A DNA stretch of 64,000 bases. Origin: Halotalea alkalilenta. GTDB lineage: Bacteria > Pseudomonadota > Gammaproteobacteria > Pseudomonadales > Halomonadaceae. The notes under the pieces were generated by a model. It had not been told where the DNA came from. It did no database searches and saw only the letters and a list, made by a program, of their open reading frames with translations. Each line of letters opens with the position of its first letter. Position 1 is the first letter of the stretch. The position numbers and the translations under genes were made by a program. The stretch is from positions 1,178,001 through 1,242,000 of the forward strand of contig NZ_CP015243.1 of NCBI RefSeq assembly GCF_001648175.1, in the 5' to 3' direction. Shown here piece after piece: positions 1 through 9,038 of the stretch.

Positions 1-1
1 C

Positions 2-1216
2 GGCAAGCCGCTGTGGTCGCGGACCGATCGACACGGCACCGAGTTCGTGGTCGCCGCGATCCCGCTCGGTGGCTACGTGAAGATGCTCGACGAGCGCGAG
101 GGCAACGTCCCTGAGGCGGAGCTCCATCGCGCTTTCAACCGCAAGAGTGTCTATCAGCGGATCGCCATCGTCGCGGCCGGCCCCGTCGCCAACTTCCTGC
201 TCGCGATCATCGCCTACTGGGCGCTGTTCATCTACGGTACCAGCGTGGTGGCGCCGGTGGTCGGCGCTGTCGCGCCCGGCTCTCCCGCAGAGCTCGGTGG
301 GCTGCGCGGTGGCGAGGAGATCGTTCGGGTCGAGGGATCTCCGACCCCCTCCTGGCAGGAGGTCAGTCTCAAGCTGATCGGGGAGATCGGTCGCGACGGC
401 TCTCTGGTGATCGACACCGCCGACGGAGCAGAGCATCGGCTGCCGGTGCAGGCGTACATGGTGCGCCAGGATCCGCCGCGTCCGCTCGAGACCCTCGGCA
501 TCACTCCCTGGCAGCCGCCTATCGAAGCGCGGTTGGGCCAGGTGCTCGCCGATGGCCCCGCGGCGCAGGCTGGGCTCGAGAGCGGCGACCGTGTGCTCGC
601 CGTCGACGGCGAGCCGATCGAAGACTGGAACGTGTTGGTCGAGCGCGTCCGGGCATCGAGTGGACAGACATTGAGCCTCGAGGTTGAGAGCCAGGCCGGA
701 GTGCAGCGCAGCATCGAGCTGACACCGCAGCCGCGCGAGCTCGACGGTGGCGAGACGATCGGCTACATCGGCGCGGCGGCGGTTCCCCCCGAATGGCCGG
801 CCGAGTACCTGCGCGAGATCCGCTATTCGCCGTTCGCGGCGCTGCCCCAGGCGGTGGGCAAGACCTGGGAGATGACTTGGCTGACCGTCGACTCCATCCG
901 CAAGATGGTGGTGGGCCTGATCTCGCCGAGCAATCTATCGGGACCTGTGACCATCGCCCGTGTGGCGGGGGATTCGGCGCGCAGCGGCCTTGAAACCTTC
1001 GTTGGTTTCCTCGCCTATCTGTCGATCAGCCTCGGGGTGCTCAACCTGTTGCCTATCCCGGTGCTCGACGGTGGCCATCTTCTCTATTTCATCATCGAGG
1101 CCGTGCGTGGCCGCCCGGTCTCCGAGCGAGTGCAGCTCGCCGGACTCAAGGTCGGCGTGGTATTGATCGGTACGTTGATGGTGATGGCGCTCTACTTCGA
1201 CCTGCTGCGTCTTTGA
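2..1216 (+). CDS. rseP: Site-2 zinc metalloprotease RseP (5' truncated by window)
   Basis: Inner-membrane protease that cleaves anti-sigma factor RseA to release sigma-E during envelope stress. The frame is open from base 2, so the start and the N-terminal HExxH zinc motif lie outside the window; about 404 residues are visible, compared with about 450 in E. coli RseP. Seen here are the GGYVKMLDE segment that follows the first membrane helix, a membrane segment (AAGPVANFLLAIIAYW), two PDZ domains in the middle, and the C-terminal NLLPIPVLDGG motif that supplies the third zinc ligand, followed by a last hydrophobic helix. It lies upstream of bamA, as in E. coli. Identification is firm. The gene is cut by the window edge, not broken. 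Confidence 0.96.
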   Translation, partial: GKPLWSRTDRHGTEFVVAAIPLGGYVKMLDEREGNVPEAELHRAFNRKSVYQRIAIVAAGPVANFLLAIIAYWALFIYGTSVVAPVVGAVAPGSPAELGGLRGGEEIVRVEGSPTPSWQEVSLKLIGEIGRDGSLVIDTADGAEHRLPVQAYMVRQDPPRPLETLGITPWQPPIEARLGQVLADGPAAQAGLESGDRVLAVDGEPIEDWNVLVERVRASSGQTLSLEVESQAGVQRSIELTPQPRELDGGETIGYIGAAAVPPEWPAEYLREIRYSPFAALPQAVGKTWEMTWLTVDSIRKMVVGLISPSNLSGPVTIARVAGDSARSGLETFVGFLAYLSISLGVLNLLPIPVLDGGHLLYFIIEAVRGRPVSERVQLAGLKVGVVLIGTLMVMALYFDLLRL

Positions 1217-1312
1217 ACCGCTCGCCGCACGCCTCCCGGTATCCTGCAAGGCCTGCGGCGGAGCGGGTTGGAACCCCTGATGATCCTGGATCGTGGAAGC
1301 TTTCGCCCGCGC

Positions 1313-1340
1313 TTGTCAGGTGGGGGGGCTTGTGTATAAG
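1313..1340 (+). promoter_or_regulatory. Candidate sigma-70 promoter upstream of bamA
   Basis: TTGTCA (1313-1318), a 16-bp spacer, then TATAAG (1335-1340), about 95 bp before the bamA start in the 217-bp rseP-bamA gap. Both boxes match the consensus at five of six positions. No convincing sigma-E promoter was found in the gap. Prediction by eye only. Confidence 0.5.
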
Positions 1341-1433
1341 GTGCCTGTGCACGATGGAGGGCCGCTCGCCGGTCCAGCGGCGTGTTCGGCGGCAGGATCT
1401 TGAAAAGCGACCCGAAAGAAGCGAAATGACGGC

Positions 1434-3767
1434 ATGAAGATAAAGACCCTCGGTTTGGCAGTATGGTTGCTTGGCAGCTCCCAAGTGGCGTTCGCTGCGT
1501 CTTTCGAAGTTTCGGACATTCGCGTGGAGGGGCTGCAACGGGTGTCGGCCGGGACGGTCTTCAACGTGCTTCCGTTCACCGCTCGCCAGACCATCGATGA
1601 GAACGCTCTGAGCAGCGCCGGACAGGCGCTGTTCCGTACCGGGCTGTTCGACGACGTGAGTTTCGATCGCGATGGCAATGTGCTCGTGGTCAGGGTCCAG
1701 GAGCGGCCCTCGATCGCTCAGATCAACATCACCGGCAATCGTCAGATATCCACCGACGATTTGCGCAATGGCTTGAACCAGACCGGAATCAGCGAAGGCC
1801 AGGTGCTGCAGCGCTCCACCCTCGAAGAGGTCCAGCGAGAGCTCGAGCAGGTCTATCAGGGCCAGGGACGCTACAGCGCGAGAATCACCACTTCGGTGGT
1901 CAACCTCGACAGCAACCGCGCCCAGGTCAACATCAACATCGACGAAGGCGCGGTTGCCCGGATCCAGCAGATCAACCTGGTCGGCAACCACGCCTTCAGC
2001 GATGACGAGCTGCGTCGCCAGTTCGAGCTCGCCGACAAGCCGGGCTGGTTCTTCGGCTGGTTCTCGAGCGATCGCTACTCGCGCGAGGCGCTCACCGGTG
2101 ATCTCGACCGCCTGCGCGCCTTCTATCTCGATCGCGGCTACGTCAATTTCAACATCACGTCGACCCAGGTCTCGATCAGCCCCGACAAGTCGGCGATCTA
2201 CGTCACCGTCAACCTCGACGAGGGCGATCGCTACACGATCGACAAGATCAACTTCGCCGGTTCGCTCGAGATGAGCGAGGAGCGGGCCCGCTCGCTGGTG
2301 ACCGCCCAACCGGGGCAGGTATACAACCAGTCGCTGTTGACCCAGTCCTCCGAGGCGTTGCGTCAGGCGCTAGGCAACGAAGGCTTCACGTTCGCCAACG
2401 TGGACGCGGTTCCCCGGGTCAACGAAAACGGCGATACGGTCGACGTCACCTTCAATGTCGATCCGGGCCAGCGTGCCTACGTGCGTCGGGTCAACTTCCG
2501 GGGTAATACCACCACCGCGGACGAGGTCCTGCGCCGTGAACTGGTGCAGATGGAGGGCGCGCCCGCGTCGGCGGAGAGCATTCGCCAGTCGCAGGAACGG
2601 CTGCAACGCCTGGGCTTCTTCAGCCAGGTCGAGGTCGAGACCACACCGGTGGCCGGTGAGTCCGACCAGCTCGACGTCAACTACAACGTCACCGAGCAGC
2701 CCTCCGGCAGCATCTCGGCAAGCGTAGGCTTCGCCCAGTCCGAAGGGATCATCTACGGTGCGTCGCTTTCGCAGAGCAACTTCCTCGGCAGTGGCAACCG
2801 GGTCGACATCGGCGCCCAGCAGAGCAGGTACTACACCAGCCTGCGCTTCAGCTTCACCGACCCCTACTGGACGTTGAGCGGGATCTCGCGCGGCTACGAT
2901 GTCTACTACCGTAGTACCGACTACGAAGACTCCGACATCTCGACCTACTCGAGCGACGCCATCGGCGGCGGGATCAACTTCGGCTATCCGATTAGCGATC
3001 TCTCGCGGCTCAACTTCGGGCTCGGCGTCGAGCACCTGACCCTCGACACCTACACCGATACGCCGGAAGAGATATATCGCTACGTCCAGAACGAAGGCGA
3101 CACCTTCGACAGCTACAAGCTGACCACCAGTTGGACGCGCAACAACCTCAACCGGGGCGTGTTGCCGACCAGCGGTAGCTACCAGCAGGTCGCGCTCGAA
3201 GCGGCCGGCCCCGGCAGCGACGCTGAGTTCTTCAAGCTGCGCTATCGCGGACAGAAGCTGTTCGAGCTCAATCCTGAGTGGGCGCTCAAGTTCCGCACCG
3301 AACTGGGCTACGCCGACAGCTATGGCGACACCGACGTCTATCCATTCTTCGAGAACTTCTATGCCGGTGGTCTGGGCTCGGTGCGCGGGTTCCGCAGCAA
3401 CACCCTCGGGCAGAGGACCACGGCCCGCGGCGATGGTGACGAGGATACCCTGGGCGGCAACATCCTGATCGAGGGTTCGGCCGAGCTGATCTTCCCGCTT
3501 CCGTTCATCGAGGATCGTCGCCAGTTGCAGAGCTCGTTCTTCTTCGATACCGGTAATACCTATCTGAGCGACTGCTATGCCACTGGCGATACCGCGTCCC
3601 AGTGTAGTTCGGGGATCGACCTGGGCGAGCTGCGTTACTCGGTGGGTGTCGGGCTCTCGTGGCTGACCCCGGTAGGACCGCTGACCTTCAGCCTGGCACA
3701 GCCGCTGAACCGGAAAAGCGACGATGAGTCACAGGTATTCCAGTTCTCGCTGGGACAAACGTTCTGA
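1434..3767 (+). CDS. bamA: Outer-membrane protein assembly factor BamA
   Basis: Central beta-barrel subunit of the BAM complex, which folds and inserts outer-membrane proteins. 777 residues, somewhat shorter than E. coli BamA (810). A signal peptide covers about residues 1-21 and ends VAFA before ASF. Five POTRA repeats fill roughly residues 23-420; one begins ARIQQINLVGN. The C-terminal barrel carries the conserved VRGF motif (GGLGSVRGFRSNTLG) of loop 6 and ends in phenylalanine (FSLGQTF), the BAM recognition signature. The start is the ATG at 1434, preceded by an AAGAAG ribosome site. An earlier ATG at 1426 reads into a stop after three codons. rseP lies upstream and skp follows, the conserved order in gammaproteobacteria. 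Confidence 0.98.
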   Translation: MKIKTLGLAVWLLGSSQVAFAASFEVSDIRVEGLQRVSAGTVFNVLPFTARQTIDENALSSAGQALFRTGLFDDVSFDRDGNVLVVRVQERPSIAQINITGNRQISTDDLRNGLNQTGISEGQVLQRSTLEEVQRELEQVYQGQGRYSARITTSVVNLDSNRAQVNINIDEGAVARIQQINLVGNHAFSDDELRRQFELADKPGWFFGWFSSDRYSREALTGDLDRLRAFYLDRGYVNFNITSTQVSISPDKSAIYVTVNLDEGDRYTIDKINFAGSLEMSEERARSLVTAQPGQVYNQSLLTQSSEALRQALGNEGFTFANVDAVPRVNENGDTVDVTFNVDPGQRAYVRRVNFRGNTTTADEVLRRELVQMEGAPASAESIRQSQERLQRLGFFSQVEVETTPVAGESDQLDVNYNVTEQPSGSISASVGFAQSEGIIYGASLSQSNFLGSGNRVDIGAQQSRYYTSLRFSFTDPYWTLSGISRGYDVYYRSTDYEDSDISTYSSDAIGGGINFGYPISDLSRLNFGLGVEHLTLDTYTDTPEEIYRYVQNEGDTFDSYKLTTSWTRNNLNRGVLPTSGSYQQVALEAAGPGSDAEFFKLRYRGQKLFELNPEWALKFRTELGYADSYGDTDVYPFFENFYAGGLGSVRGFRSNTLGQRTTARGDGDEDTLGGNILIEGSAELIFPLPFIEDRRQLQSSFFFDTGNTYLSDCYATGDTASQCSSGIDLGELRYSVGVGLSWLTPVGPLTFSLAQPLNRKSDDESQVFQFSLGQTF

Positions 3768-3851
3768 TTCGGGTGAAAGCCCGATGACATTTCACGACTC
3801 GGCATGGGCGCGGTGCGCGCCTTTGTCTTCGCGTCATTCAGGAGTAGAGAT

Positions 3852-4358
3852 ATGCGTAAGTTGACCTTGGCTCTCGGCGTTGCCGCGGCACTCGGTTCGG
3901 CCTCCATGGCTGCCCAGGCCGCCGACGTCGCGGTGATCGACTGGCAGCAGGCGCTGCTCGAGACCCAGTCCGCGCAGCAGTCGATGAACCAGCTGCGCAA
4001 CCAGCTCGGCAACAGACCGCAGCAGGTACAGGCGCTCGGCCAAGAGCTCCAGCAGCTCCAGCAGCGTCTCCAGCGTGACGGTGCGACGCTCTCCGAGGCC
4101 GAACGCAACAACCTGATCCAGCAGTTGCAGACCAAAGGTGGGCAGTACCAGCAGCAGCGCGGTGAGCTGGAAGAGGCGCGCGCCAATCAGGAGCAGCAGT
4201 TCCTCGAGCAGGCGCGCCCCCGCCTCGACCGTGCGATCCAGCAGGTGGTGCAGCGCCACCAGGTCAAGGTACTCGTCGACCGCAACAGTGTAGTCTATGC
4301 CGACGATGCGCTGGATCTGACCAGTGAAGTCACTGCGGCGTATAATGCCGGCAACTAA
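3852..4358 (+). CDS. skp: Periplasmic chaperone Skp (OmpH)
   Basis: Periplasmic holdase that carries unfolded outer-membrane proteins to the BAM complex. The 168-residue product starts with a clear signal peptide (about residues 1-23, positive start MRK, hydrophobic core, cleavage after AAQA before ADVAVIDW). The rest is Gln/Glu-rich and predicted helical, as expected for the long coiled tentacles of the Skp trimer. The frame is open further upstream to an ATG at 3804, but 3852 is chosen because GGAG (3841-3844) sits at ribosome-site distance and the signal peptide begins there. It follows bamA and precedes lpxD, as in E. coli. Confidence 0.95.
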   Translation: MRKLTLALGVAAALGSASMAAQAADVAVIDWQQALLETQSAQQSMNQLRNQLGNRPQQVQALGQELQQLQQRLQRDGATLSEAERNNLIQQLQTKGGQYQQQRGELEEARANQEQQFLEQARPRLDRAIQQVVQRHQVKVLVDRNSVVYADDALDLTSEVTAAYNAGN

Positions 4359-4430
4359 TTGACGTCGAGCTGTGGCGCACCCACGAACCGGGCATGCGAC
4401 CGTCTCGTCGTTGCCCGGATGCTCTAACGG

Positions 4431-5465
4431 ATGGACATGAAAAAGACCGCCACGATCGGTTTGTCACTAAACGAGTTGGCCTCCCTCTCCGGCGCCACGC
4501 TGCGGGGCGACGGCGAGCGTCAGGTGACCGGGTTCGCTACTTTGGTCGATGCCGGACCCGACGACATCGCCTTCCTCGCCAACCCGGCCTATCTCAAGCA
4601 TCTCGCCGGTACCCGCGCGGCTGCCGTGCTGCTGCGGCCCGAGCACGTCGAGGCTTGCCCGACCAATGCGCTGGCGCTGGACAATCCCTATCTCGGCTAC
4701 GCGAAGCTATCGAGCTGTTTCGATCGCTTCGCCCGTGCCACCGAGGGTGGGGTGCATCCGACTGCGGTGATCAGCGATAGCGCGGTGCTGGGCGAGGGCG
4801 TCTCGGTCGGTCCCCAGGTGGTGATCGGCGATCATGTCCGCATCGGCGCACGGGTAAGGATCGGCGCGGGCAGTGTGATCGGAGACGATTGTGAGATCGG
4901 CGAAGATGGCATGCTGCATGCCAACGTGACCCTCTATCACGGTGTGATGGTCGGGGCGCGTGCGATCATCCACAGCGGCGCAGTGCTGGGCGGGGACGGC
5001 TTCGGTTTCGCCCACGACGGTCGTGGCTGGCAGAAGATCGCCCAGATCGGTGGCGTGGTGGTGGGGGATGACGTCGAGATCGGCAGCTGCACCAGCATCG
5101 ATCGTGGGGCGCTCGGCGATACCGTGATAGGCGATGACGTCAAGATCGACAGCCAAGTGCAGATCGCCCACAACGTCCACATCGGCGACCACAGCGCGCT
5201 GGCCGGCTGTGTCGGTATCGCCGGCTCCACCCGAGTCGGGCGCGGCTGCCTGCTGGGCGGCGGCGTTGGCCTGGCTGGTCATCTCGAGATCGCCGATCGG
5301 GTTCAGGTCACCGGTATGAGCCTGGTGACCAATTCGATTCTCGAACCCGGGGTCTACTCTTCCGGCACCGGGGCGATGCCCAACGCGCTGTGGCGCAAGA
5401 ATGCGGTGCGCTTCAAGCAGCTCGACGCGCTGGCGCGCCGGGTGAGCAAGCTCGAGAAATCCTAG
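4431..5465 (+). CDS. lpxD: UDP-3-O-(3-hydroxyacyl)glucosamine N-acyltransferase LpxD
   Basis: Third step of lipid A synthesis: adds the second 3-hydroxyacyl chain, on nitrogen, to UDP-3-O-acyl-glucosamine. 344 residues, normal length. An N-terminal uridine-binding region is followed by a left-handed beta-helix of hexapeptide repeats (many I-G-x motifs, about residues 105-290) and a C-terminal helix ending VSKLEKS. The catalytic histidine lies in IAHNVHIGDHSALAG. The start could be 4431 or 4437, since both ATGs are in frame and both ribosome sites are weak. The skp-lpxD gap contains an imperfect hairpin (arms CCGGGCA/TGCCCGG, about 4389-4419). Next to fabZ-lpxA-lpxB, consistent with its pathway. 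Confidence 0.97.
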   Translation: MDMKKTATIGLSLNELASLSGATLRGDGERQVTGFATLVDAGPDDIAFLANPAYLKHLAGTRAAAVLLRPEHVEACPTNALALDNPYLGYAKLSSCFDRFARATEGGVHPTAVISDSAVLGEGVSVGPQVVIGDHVRIGARVRIGAGSVIGDDCEIGEDGMLHANVTLYHGVMVGARAIIHSGAVLGGDGFGFAHDGRGWQKIAQIGGVVVGDDVEIGSCTSIDRGALGDTVIGDDVKIDSQVQIAHNVHIGDHSALAGCVGIAGSTRVGRGCLLGGGVGLAGHLEIADRVQVTGMSLVTNSILEPGVYSSGTGAMPNALWRKNAVRFKQLDALARRVSKLEKS

Positions 5466-5833
5466 CGCTCGTCTGGAGGGCCGCCTGGCGCAGGCGTTTT
5501 CCAGGCGGGCCGCATCCGCTATGGTCGGGTTCGATTCGATTGCGTGCCCCGGGTCGCTTTTGGCTCGACAAGTCGGCGATAGCCACTCCCTGGGCGCTGT
5601 GCCCGTCGAGAGCGGCGGGCAGGGATGGCCGGAAGAACAACGATGCGCTTGCCGGGTTTTCCGGCGAAAACCGCCAGTGAGGTAGCGCTTGCGCCCTCCG
5701 GCTAGACGATCCGCGAACGCGCCCGGTCGTCGGGACGCTTCGCCTTGATCGGTCGAGGCGTCTCCTTCATCCGTCTGTCCGGAGGACAGACATTTCGCTA
5801 TTCAAGAGGCGCGTGCCTCAGAGGTTTTTCTGC
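5466..5833. other. Intergenic region lpxD-fabZ with three hairpins
   Basis: A 368-bp gap, unusually long for this normally tight cluster. No convincing gene. It holds a GC-rich hairpin just after lpxD (arms 5479-5488 and 5501-5511, one bulge), a hairpin GGTTTTC-CGGC-GAAAACC at 5655-5672, and a perfect 7-bp hairpin TCTGTCC-GGA-GGACAGA at 5774-5790, about 43 nt before fabZ. None has a good T-run. The last could influence fabZ leader folding, and the gap probably contains an internal promoter. Function unknown. Confidence 0.5.
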
Positions 5834-6277
5834 ATGGTCATGGATATCAAGGAAATCCAGGAATATCTGCCCCACCGCTACCCGTTCCTGCTGGTCGACC
5901 GCGTCGTCGAACTGGAGACGGGTCGCTACATCAAGGCCTATAAGAACGTTAGCGTCAATGAGTCGTTCTTCAACGGTCATTTTCCTGGCCATCCGATCAT
6001 GCCGGGCGTGCTGATCACGGAAGCGCTGGCCCAGGCCGCTGGTATCCTTGGCTTCAAAACGGTCAACAAGCTGCCGCGTGATGGCTACATCTACTACTAC
6101 GTCGGCAGCGACAACGTGCGCTTGAAGCGCCCGGTATTCCCCGGTGACCAGCTCAGCCTGGAAGCCTGGATGGACAAGTCCCGCCGCGGTATCTGGAAGT
6201 TCACCTGCCGCGCCCACGTGGGCGAAGAGCTGGTCTGCGAAGCCGATATCATCTGCGCAGAGAGGAAGATCGCTTGA
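5834..6277 (+). CDS. fabZ: (3R)-hydroxyacyl-ACP dehydratase FabZ
   Basis: Dehydrates beta-hydroxyacyl-ACP in type II fatty acid synthesis. It competes with LpxA for 3-hydroxyacyl-ACP, so it balances membrane and lipid A synthesis. 147 residues, a single hot-dog fold. The catalytic signature [17 protein letters not shown] is present, with His49 and Glu63, as is the N-terminal [13 protein letters not shown]. The frame extends up to a GTG at 5813, but the ATG at 5834 is preferred because AGAGG (5820-5824) is 9 nt upstream; the ATG at 5840 is also possible. Its stop codon overlaps the lpxA start, which suggests translational coupling. Confidence 0.97.
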   Translation: MVMDIKEIQEYLPHRYPFLLVDRVVELETGRYIKAYKNVSVNESFFNGHFPGHPIMPGVLITEALAQAAGILGFKTVNKLPRDGYIYYYVGSDNVRLKRPVFPGDQLSLEAWMDKSRRGIWKFTCRAHVGEELVCEADIICAERKIA

Positions 6278-7041
6278 TCCATCCCACCGCCATCATCGAT
6301 CCCAAGGCGCAGGTCGCGTCCGATGTCGAGATCGGCGCCTACAGCGTCATCGGTCCTGATGTCGTGATCGGCTCGGGATGCGTGATCTCGCCTCATGTGG
6401 TGATCAAAGGGCCGAGCGTCATCGGCACCAACAACCGTTTCTTCCAATTCGGCTCGATCGGCGAGGATTGCCAGGACAAGAAGTACCGCGGCGAACCGAC
6501 CCGTCTCGAGATCGGCAACGACAACGTCTTCCGCGAAGGCGTGACCGTCCATCGTGGCACGGTGCAGGACGAAGGACTGACCCGGATCGGCAGCGGCAAC
6601 CTGTTCATGGCCTATGCCCATGTCGCCCACGACTGTGTGATCGGCGACAACTGCATCATGGCCAACCAGGCGACCCTCGGCGGCCACGTAGTGCTCGGCG
6701 ACTATGCGATTCTCGGCGGTCTCGCCGCGGTCCATCAGTTCTGCCACATCGGCGCACACGCGATGGTCGGCGGGCTGTCGGCGATCACCATGGACGTGGT
6801 TGCTTACGTGATGGTCAACGGCAACCCGGCGCATACGCATGGCATCAACGCCGAAGGGCTCAAGCGCCGGGGTTTCGACGCCGCGGCCATCGCGACCCTG
6901 CGCGACGCCTACAAGAAGGTGTTCCGCAGCCAGTTGAAGCTCGCCGAAAGCATCGAAGCCCTCGAGCGCGAAACGCCCTCCGCTGCGCTTCAGGTGTTCA
7001 TCGACTCGCTGAAGAACTCATCGCGCGGCATCACCCGCTGA
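6274..7041 (+). CDS. lpxA: UDP-N-acetylglucosamine acyltransferase LpxA
   Basis: First step of lipid A synthesis: 3-O-acylation of UDP-GlcNAc with a hydroxyacyl-ACP. 255 residues. The left-handed beta-helix of hexapeptide repeats fills about residues 1-190 and is followed by a helical C-terminus. The catalytic base is His119 in [11 protein letters not shown]. The start codon is TTG at 6274, overlapping the fabZ stop (TTGA); AGAGGAAG at 6261-6268 is the ribosome site and the protein aligns from [10 protein letters not shown], so the rare start is credible. The overlap suggests fabZ and lpxA are translationally coupled. Confidence 0.97.
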   Translation: MIHPTAIIDPKAQVASDVEIGAYSVIGPDVVIGSGCVISPHVVIKGPSVIGTNNRFFQFGSIGEDCQDKKYRGEPTRLEIGNDNVFREGVTVHRGTVQDEGLTRIGSGNLFMAYAHVAHDCVIGDNCIMANQATLGGHVVLGDYAILGGLAAVHQFCHIGAHAMVGGLSAITMDVVAYVMVNGNPAHTHGINAEGLKRRGFDAAAIATLRDAYKKVFRSQLKLAESIEALERETPSAALQVFIDSLKNSSRGITR

Positions 7042-7048
7042 GCTCGAA

Positions 7049-7072
7049 CCATGCCCCGGTGCCGGGGCATGG
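7049..7072 (+). other. Perfect hairpin in the lpxA-lpxB gap
   Basis: CCATGCCCCGG, TG, CCGGGGCATGG: an 11-bp perfect inverted repeat just after the lpxA stop. There is no T-run, so it is not a standard terminator. It contains an in-frame ATG at 7051, which makes that ATG an unlikely lpxB start. It may damp readthrough or stabilise one end of a processed mRNA. Confidence 0.5.
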
Positions 7073-7107
7073 TGGCATATCCCTCCGATTTGGTGACGAG
7101 TCTGCGT

Positions 7108-8292
7108 ATGATCCCATCTCCTCGTCCGCTCAAGGTCTTCGTCGTCGCCGGTGAGCTTTCCGGCGACGTGCTGGGCGCGGGACTTCTGCGTGAGCTAAAG
7201 CGACGCTATCCCGGGGCGAGCTTTCGCGGCATCGGTGGTCCACGAATGATCGCCGCAGGGCTCGAAAGCCTCGCGCCACTCGAGCGGCTGTCGATCATGG
7301 GGCTGGTCGAAGTGCTCAAGCACCTGCCCGGACTGATCCAGCTGCGCCGCATGCTGCGCAAAGAGGCGCTGGACTGGCGGGCCGACGTGATGGTCGGCAT
7401 CGATGCGCCCGACTTCAACTTAGGCCTCGAGCGTCAGCTGCGCGAGGTCGGGATCCGGACCGTGCACTACGTCAGTCCCTCGGTGTGGGCATGGCGCCAA
7501 GGCCGGGTCGAAGGCATCCGCCGCGCGGTCGATCTGATGCTCACCTTCCTGCCGTTCGAGGCGGCCTTCTATCGTGAGCATGGCGTGCCCGTACGCTTCA
7601 TCGGCCATCCGCTGGCCGACGAGCTGCCGCTGGATGACGATGCCTCCAGCGCACGGCGGGCGCTCGGGATCGAGCATACCGGTCCGCTGCTGGCGATGCT
7701 GCCTGGGTCGCGACACAATGAAGTCAGGCTGATGCTGCCGGTCTATCTCGAGACGCTGGCGCTGCTGAGACAGCGCCAGCCGGCCTTGCGCGCGGTGCTG
7801 CCAGCGGCCTCTCCCGCCCGTCGCGCGGAGATCGAGGCACTGCTCGACGAGCAGGCGCGCGAGGCGATCACCCTGATCGACGGAGATGCCGCGCTGGCGA
7901 TGGTCGCAGCCGATGCGGTACTGCTCACCTCCGGCACCTCGGCGCTCGAGGCGATGCTCTGCCATCGGCCGATGGTGGTCGCCTACCGGATGGCACCGAT
8001 CACTCATTGGATCGCCCAGCGGGTGGTCAAGACCGAGTGGATCTCGCTACCCAACCTGATCGCCCGCGAGACGCTGGTGCCCGAGCTGATCCAGCACGAC
8101 GCTACTGCGCCGCGGATCGCCGCGTTGCTCGAGCCGCTGTTGACGGATCCTCAACAGGCGCTGCGTGAGCGTTTCGCGCGGATGCACGCCGAGCTCGCAC
8201 TGGGGGCGAGCGCGAGCGCCGCCGATGCGGTGGCGGCGCTGGTCGAGAAGGGCCCGCAGGCCCTTGCGAGCGAGCGGGAGGTCGCGCGGTGA
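7108..8292 (+). CDS. lpxB: Lipid-A-disaccharide synthase LpxB
   Basis: Membrane-associated GT19 glycosyltransferase that joins UDP-2,3-diacylglucosamine and lipid X to form the lipid A disaccharide. 394 residues from ATG 7108 ([20 protein letters not shown]); E. coli LpxB has 382. Seen are the AGELSGD loop near the N-terminus, the [10 protein letters not shown] segment, and the C-terminal donor-site region [22 protein letters not shown]. The frame is open upstream to 7051, but that ATG lies inside a hairpin, so 7108 is preferred. The end overlaps the rnhB start by 4 nt. Part of the conserved lpxD-fabZ-lpxA-lpxB-rnhB-dnaE order. Confidence 0.97.
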   Translation: MIPSPRPLKVFVVAGELSGDVLGAGLLRELKRRYPGASFRGIGGPRMIAAGLESLAPLERLSIMGLVEVLKHLPGLIQLRRMLRKEALDWRADVMVGIDAPDFNLGLERQLREVGIRTVHYVSPSVWAWRQGRVEGIRRAVDLMLTFLPFEAAFYREHGVPVRFIGHPLADELPLDDDASSARRALGIEHTGPLLAMLPGSRHNEVRLMLPVYLETLALLRQRQPALRAVLPAASPARRAEIEALLDEQAREAITLIDGDAALAMVAADAVLLTSGTSALEAMLCHRPMVVAYRMAPITHWIAQRVVKTEWISLPNLIARETLVPELIQHDATAPRIAALLEPLLTDPQQALRERFARMHAELALGASASAADAVAALVEKGPQALASEREVAR

Positions 8293-8930
8293 AAGGGCGC
8301 AAGAGCGGGCTTGGAAAGATGCGCCCAAGCGATTATCCACCGCTTGTGATCGACTACCGCGGCCGCTGGCTGGCCGGCGTCGACGAGGTCGGACGAGGCC
8401 CGCTGGTCGGTGATGTGGTCGCCGCCGCGGTGATCCTCGACCCGGAAAGACCGATCGATGGGCTCACCGACTCCAAGGCGCTCACCAGCGTTCGGCGCGA
8501 GCTGCTCGATGCCGAAATCAGGAGGGTGGCGCTGGCCTTCGCGATCGGCCGTGCCACGCCCGCCGAGATCGACCAGCTCAATATCTACCACGCCACCCAC
8601 CTGGCGATGCGCCGTGCGATCGACGCGCTCTCTCCCGCGGCCGAATTCCTCTTGATCGATGGCAATCGGCTGCCCGGACATCGGCTTCCCGGTGTCGCGG
8701 TGGTCAAGGGCGATCTGCGTCACCCGGCGATCAGCGCCGCCTCGATCATCGCCAAGGTCGCACGGGACGCCGAGATGCTCGTGCTCGACCAGCGCTATCC
8801 TGGCTATGGGTTCGCTCGCCACAAGGGCTACCCGACCCGCGAGCACCTCGAGGCGCTCGAGCGGCTTGGTCCGCTGGATGTCCATCGCCGCTCGTTCGGC
8901 CCGGTCAAGCGCCAGCTCGCACTGTTTTGA
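8289..8930 (+). CDS. rnhB: Ribonuclease HII
   Basis: Cuts RNA in RNA-DNA hybrids and starts ribonucleotide excision repair. 213 residues from a GTG at 8289 that overlaps the lpxB stop (GTGA). An ATG at 8319 would give 203 residues, closer to E. coli (198), so the exact start is uncertain. The metal-binding DEVGRGPL motif is present, followed by GLTDSKAL and [16 protein letters not shown], all family hallmarks. It ends [11 protein letters not shown]. Cotranscribed with lpxB and upstream of dnaE. Confidence 0.96.
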   Translation: MKGRKSGLGKMRPSDYPPLVIDYRGRWLAGVDEVGRGPLVGDVVAAAVILDPERPIDGLTDSKALTSVRRELLDAEIRRVALAFAIGRATPAEIDQLNIYHATHLAMRRAIDALSPAAEFLLIDGNRLPGHRLPGVAVVKGDLRHPAISAASIIAKVARDAEMLVLDQRYPGYGFARHKGYPTREHLEALERLGPLDVHRRSFGPVKRQLALF

Positions 8931-9038
8931 ATCCTGTCCGCCATCGAGGCGCTGTGCGCCGGTGGCACTGAATCGGGCCGGTCGATGCTTTATCATGGTC
9001 GATCTTCGAGCCACCTCCATGTCAAAGTCGAGCGAGCC

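Noticed and set aside
1217..1433. Sigma-E promoter before bamA
   Set aside because: GGAACCC occurs at about 1270, but no TCTGA-like -10 lies at the right spacing.
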